In this document: piece by piece, positions 5,557 through 7,086 of the stretch
How the letters are laid out: the number at the start of each line of letters is the position of its first letter
Numbering within the stretch: position 1 is the stretch's first letter
Assembly: GCA_900542235.1 (NCBI GenBank)
Contig: UQNB01000089.1
Location: forward strand, 1 to 7,086
DNA length: 7,086 nt
Source: an uncultured Collinsella sp.
GTDB lineage: Bacteria > Actinomycetota > Coriobacteriia > Coriobacteriales > Coriobacteriaceae
Reading direction: 5' to 3'
The notes under the pieces: model-generated
Database searches by the model: none
Told to the model about the DNA's origin: nothing
What the model saw: only the letters and a program-made list of their open reading frames with translations
Translations under genes and position numbers: made by a program

Positions 5557-6345
5557 ATGACACACAGACCGAAAACAACACTGCGCGACTGCATCTATGG
5601 GCTTGCCGTCGGTGACGCGCTGGGCGTTCCCTACGAGTTCAGACCTCGTGGCACGTTCGAATGCACCGACATGATCGGCTACGGCACGCACGAGCAGACC
5701 GCCGGCACCTGGAGCGACGACACATCTATGACGCTCGCCACCTGCGACTCCATCAGAGAGCTCGGCCGCATTGACACCGAGGACATGCGCGACAAATTCG
5801 TGAGCTGGATCGCCAACGACGAGTACACGATTGATGGCGTCTTCGACTACGGAGAAACGACCGCCCGCGCCCTTCGCTCCGGCAAGGGTGGCTCCGGCGA
5901 GCGCGACAACGGCAACGGCTCGCTCATGCGCATCGCACCCCTGGCGTTTGCCGATGCAACAGACAAAGAGATCCGTGAGGTCTCTGCAATCACCCACGCT
6001 CATAGAACATCGACCGAGTCATGTGTCAAGTTCATCGAACTGTTGAGGTCCGAGATGGACGGCGCGCTCCCCGAATGGACACTCTGTCTGAAAGATGCAC
6101 CCGAGCACGAAATCAGATCCGGCGGCTTCGTGCGCGACACGCTTAAGGCAGCCACTTGGTGCTTCGTCAACACTAACAGCTACGATGATTGTGTGCTTGC
6201 CGCCGTCAACCTGGGCGACGACACCGACACCACCGCAGCCGTCGCAGGCGCCCTCGCCGGCGCAGCATACGGCATGGACGCAATTCCGCAGAAATGGATC
6301 GACACCCTGCGCGGTAAAGAGTTGATTGAGAGCTGCTTGTTTTAG
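5557..6345 (+). CDS. ADP-ribosylglycohydrolase (DraG/ARH family)
   Basis: The 262-aa product belongs to the family that removes ADP-ribose from proteins or small molecules using two divalent metal ions. The signatures are in the right order: GLAVGDALGVPYEF near the N-terminus, WSDDTSM with metal-ligand candidates Ser53-Asp54-Asp55, a DNGNGSLMR loop at 117-125, and the C-terminal GDDTDTTAA with Asp222, Asp224 and Thr225, followed by the helix GALAGAAYG. All expected metal ligands are present, so it should be active. It is slightly short for the family but complete. There is no signal peptide, so it acts in the cytoplasm. The ATG has AGAGGAG at 6 nt. The target cannot be read from sequence: ADP-ribosyl-arginine or another acceptor are both possible. 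No ADP-ribosyltransferase or dinitrogenase gene is in the window. The acidic 73-aa gene follows 32 bp downstream, suggesting co-transcription. Confidence 0.92.
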   Translation: MTHRPKTTLRDCIYGLAVGDALGVPYEFRPRGTFECTDMIGYGTHEQTAGTWSDDTSMTLATCDSIRELGRIDTEDMRDKFVSWIANDEYTIDGVFDYGETTARALRSGKGGSGERDNGNGSLMRIAPLAFADATDKEIREVSAITHAHRTSTESCVKFIELLRSEMDGALPEWTLCLKDAPEHEIRSGGFVRDTLKAATWCFVNTNSYDDCVLAAVNLGDDTDTTAAVAGALAGAAYGMDAIPQKWIDTLRGKELIESCLF

Positions 6346-6377
6346 GGCGCCATTCAAGAAATAAGGTAGGAGGCATC

Positions 6378-6599
6378 ATGGAGAGGAAGATCGCGAATAT
6401 CGATGAGTTCCAAATGGGCGAAAACGAGACCCCGATACTCCCAACGGGACTGATGGAGGAAGAAAACCTTTACGTCCTTCCCGACGGGCGCTACCTCCCC
6501 TGCGGGGTCTACCGGACCGAAGATGGCGGCTCACTCATTTATGAGCCATCCGGGCTCAGCTTCTTCGGGCAGATGCTTGCTCAATTCAAAGAGAGCTAA
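6378..6599 (+). CDS. Acidic 73-aa protein of unknown function
   Basis: The ATG at 6378 follows a perfect AGGAGG (6368-6373) at 4 nt, so translation is likely. The product is acidic, with 13 Asp/Glu against 5 Lys/Arg, and has no membrane segment or signal peptide. It has one cysteine in LPCGVY, a central strand-rich pattern (LYVLPDGRYLPCGVYR, GGSLIYEPSG) and a C-terminal hydrophobic helix (FFGQMLAQF). I do not recognise the family. It lies 32 bp behind the ADP-ribosylglycohydrolase gene and probably shares its transcript. A small acidic partner or inhibitor protein is conceivable but unproven. Confidence 0.75.
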   Translation: MERKIANIDEFQMGENETPILPTGLMEEENLYVLPDGRYLPCGVYRTEDGGSLIYEPSGLSFFGQMLAQFKES

Positions 6600-6661
6600 A
6601 GGCTTGATTGCCCGTCAGATCGACACTGCTCCAAACCAGGGGGTGGATAGGATGTCTCCCA

Positions 6662-6696
6662 CCGCGGCCTGTGAGGTAAAATCTTGACCGCCGCGG
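6662..6696 (+). other. GC-rich stem (CCGCGGC / GCCGCGG) between two small genes
   Basis: CCGCGGC (6662-6668) is the exact reverse complement of GCCGCGG (6690-6696), with a 21-nt loop containing GTGAGGTAAAATCTTG. There is no T tail, so it is not a terminator. It sits in the 143-bp gap before the 30-aa gene and could shape or stabilise the mRNA. Confidence 0.35.
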
Positions 6697-6742
6697 AATC
6701 CGCCTGCGGGCAACGCTCCGATCTCCGATTGGGGTGAAGCCT

Positions 6743-6835
6743 ATGAACTTGTTTCTTGAAATCCTGCGCCTCTCGATGTATGTGACCGGCATTGCCCGGA
6801 ACCTCTACTCGATCTGGCGGGAATATAAGCAGTAA
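6743..6835 (+). CDS. Putative 30-aa amphipathic micro-protein
   Basis: An ATG at 6743 opens 30 codons, MNLFLEILRLSMYVTGIARN then LYSIWREYKQ, and stops at TAA 6833-6835. GGGGTGA (6731-6737) lies 5 nt upstream and matches the GGTGA part of the ribosome-binding consensus. Hydrophobic residues dominate positions 3-25, but Glu6, Arg9 and Arg19 interrupt them, so it looks more like an amphipathic or membrane-surface helix than a clean transmembrane segment. The end is basic and aromatic (IWREYK). A hairpin follows 23 bp after the stop. I recognise no family. Short size makes chance possible, but the ribosome site, composition and downstream hairpin support a real gene. A small membrane-active peptide or an accessory to the upstream operon are guesses. 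Confidence 0.5.
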   Translation: MNLFLEILRLSMYVTGIARNLYSIWREYKQ

Positions 6836-6858
6836 CGGATAGCGAAGGGAGTCATAGA

Positions 6859-6884
6859 AAAGGGTCGGTTGCAGCCGACCCTTT
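6859..6884. terminator. Hairpin terminator, possibly bidirectional
   Basis: AAAGGGTCGG (6859-6868) pairs perfectly with CCGACCCTTT (6875-6884) around TTGCAG. The plus-strand tail is only TTT followed by AAGACG, while the minus-strand side reads CCCTTTTCTAT, a better T tail. It probably ends the cluster that starts at 4444 and may also stop transcription entering from the right. Confidence 0.65.
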
Positions 6885-7014
6885 AAGACGATAGCACCTG
6901 CGTTGCCCGCGCTTCCAAAGTTGACCGACTGAGGAGCGGGTTCCGCGGCACATCCTGATTTTACCCAGTGGCAAGGCTCTTTTACAGCCGTTCCACCGTT
7001 TATTTACATCTGCC
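6885..7014. other. Start of the 200-bp gene-free right end
   Basis: I see no supported gene here. A weak plus-strand promoter-like pair, TTTACA (6981-6986, 5 of 6) and TTACAT (7004-7009, 3 of 6), lies at 17-nt spacing and could serve a gene beyond the right edge. Only very short frames without ribosome sites occur on either strand. Confidence 0.3.
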
Positions 7015-7039
7015 AATCAAGACGAGACTACCCTTGATT
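7015..7039. repeat. Inverted repeat AATCAAG / CTTGATT
   Basis: AATCAAG (7015-7021) and CTTGATT (7033-7039) are perfect 7-bp inverted arms with an 11-bp spacer. No T tract follows on either side, so a regulatory site or a 5'-leader hairpin is more likely than a terminator. Confidence 0.45.
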
Positions 7040-7046
7040 AGCAACC

Positions 7047-7086
7047 TCATCCGAACACTTCCCATATTCATCCGAACATGTACGGA
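7047..7086. promoter_or_regulatory. Operator-like array: direct repeat TCATCCGAACA and palindrome at the edge
   Basis: TCATCCGAACA occurs at 7047-7057 and 7068-7078, a period of exactly 21 bp, about two helix turns. The second copy runs into TCCGAACATGTACGGA (7071-7086), which agrees with its own reverse complement at 14 of 16 positions. The array continues to the window edge, so its full extent and the gene it controls are not visible. Confidence 0.45.

Noticed and set aside
5047..6003. 318-codon open frame on the minus strand across the nuclease and hydrolase genes
   Set aside because: Both plus-strand genes show clear family motifs over the same bases. Long antisense frames are common in GC-rich coding DNA, and this product has no recognisable domain.
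7003..7071. 23-codon minus-strand frame starting with ATG at 7071
   Set aside because: No ribosome site, and it stops after 23 codons. It could still be part of a longer frame from beyond the edge, but this cannot be judged here.
7071..7086. LexA-type SOS box
   Set aside because: The Gram-positive consensus has CGAAC and GTTCG separated by 4 bases. Here the halves are CGAAC and GTACG with only 2 bases between them, so spacing and one half do not fit.
1..7086. CRISPR array, tRNA or rRNA genes, insertion sequence
   Set aside because: No regularly spaced repeat series, no cloverleaf or rRNA-like segment, no transposase frame and no terminal inverted repeats were seen.

Overview
The window reads as a GC-rich chromosomal segment of a Gram-positive bacterium. 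The strong GGAGG-type ribosome-binding sites, a lipoprotein with a glycine-rich spacer, a Tat-exported surface enzyme ending in an LAxTG sorting signal, and GC-rich hairpin terminators with short T tails fit an actinobacterium-like gut commensal. My best guess is Coriobacteriia, close to Collinsella. This is inferred from sequence style and recognised protein families; no search was run.

Left part (1-1240): the first 25 codons of a minus-strand gene, possibly of the cyclodeaminase/cyclohydrolase family, run off the left edge. A 460-bp gap without a convincing protein gene follows. It holds two pairs of near-identical short repeats on either side of a very strong plus-strand terminator (364-399) that belongs to no visible protein gene, so a small RNA or a leader is likely there. 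Next comes a 197-aa lipoprotein of unknown function (537-1130) with its own terminator.

Centre (1360-4350): an 824-aa exported enzyme (1437-3911) combines a twin-arginine signal peptide, a ricin-like beta-trefoil, a bacterial phosphatidylinositol-specific phospholipase C domain with its catalytic residues intact, Ig-like modules, a low-complexity stalk and an LAGTG wall-sorting tail. It ends at a 17-bp terminator. A small minus-strand PH-like protein (4006-4275) converges on it.

Right part (4350-7086): divergent from the PH-like gene lies a co-directional cluster: a YhcG/DUF1016-type PD-(D/E)XK nuclease (4444-5493), an ADP-ribosylglycohydrolase (5557-6345), an acidic 73-aa protein (6378-6599) and a 30-aa micro-protein (6743-6835). 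No terminator is visible until a hairpin at 6859-6884, so these may form one transcript. A nuclease, an ADP-ribose-removing enzyme and small unknown proteins together are the best candidate here for an undescribed functional module, but the link rests on gene order only. The last 200 bp contain no clear gene. They hold an inverted repeat, a 21-bp-period direct repeat and an operator-like palindrome that touches the right edge.
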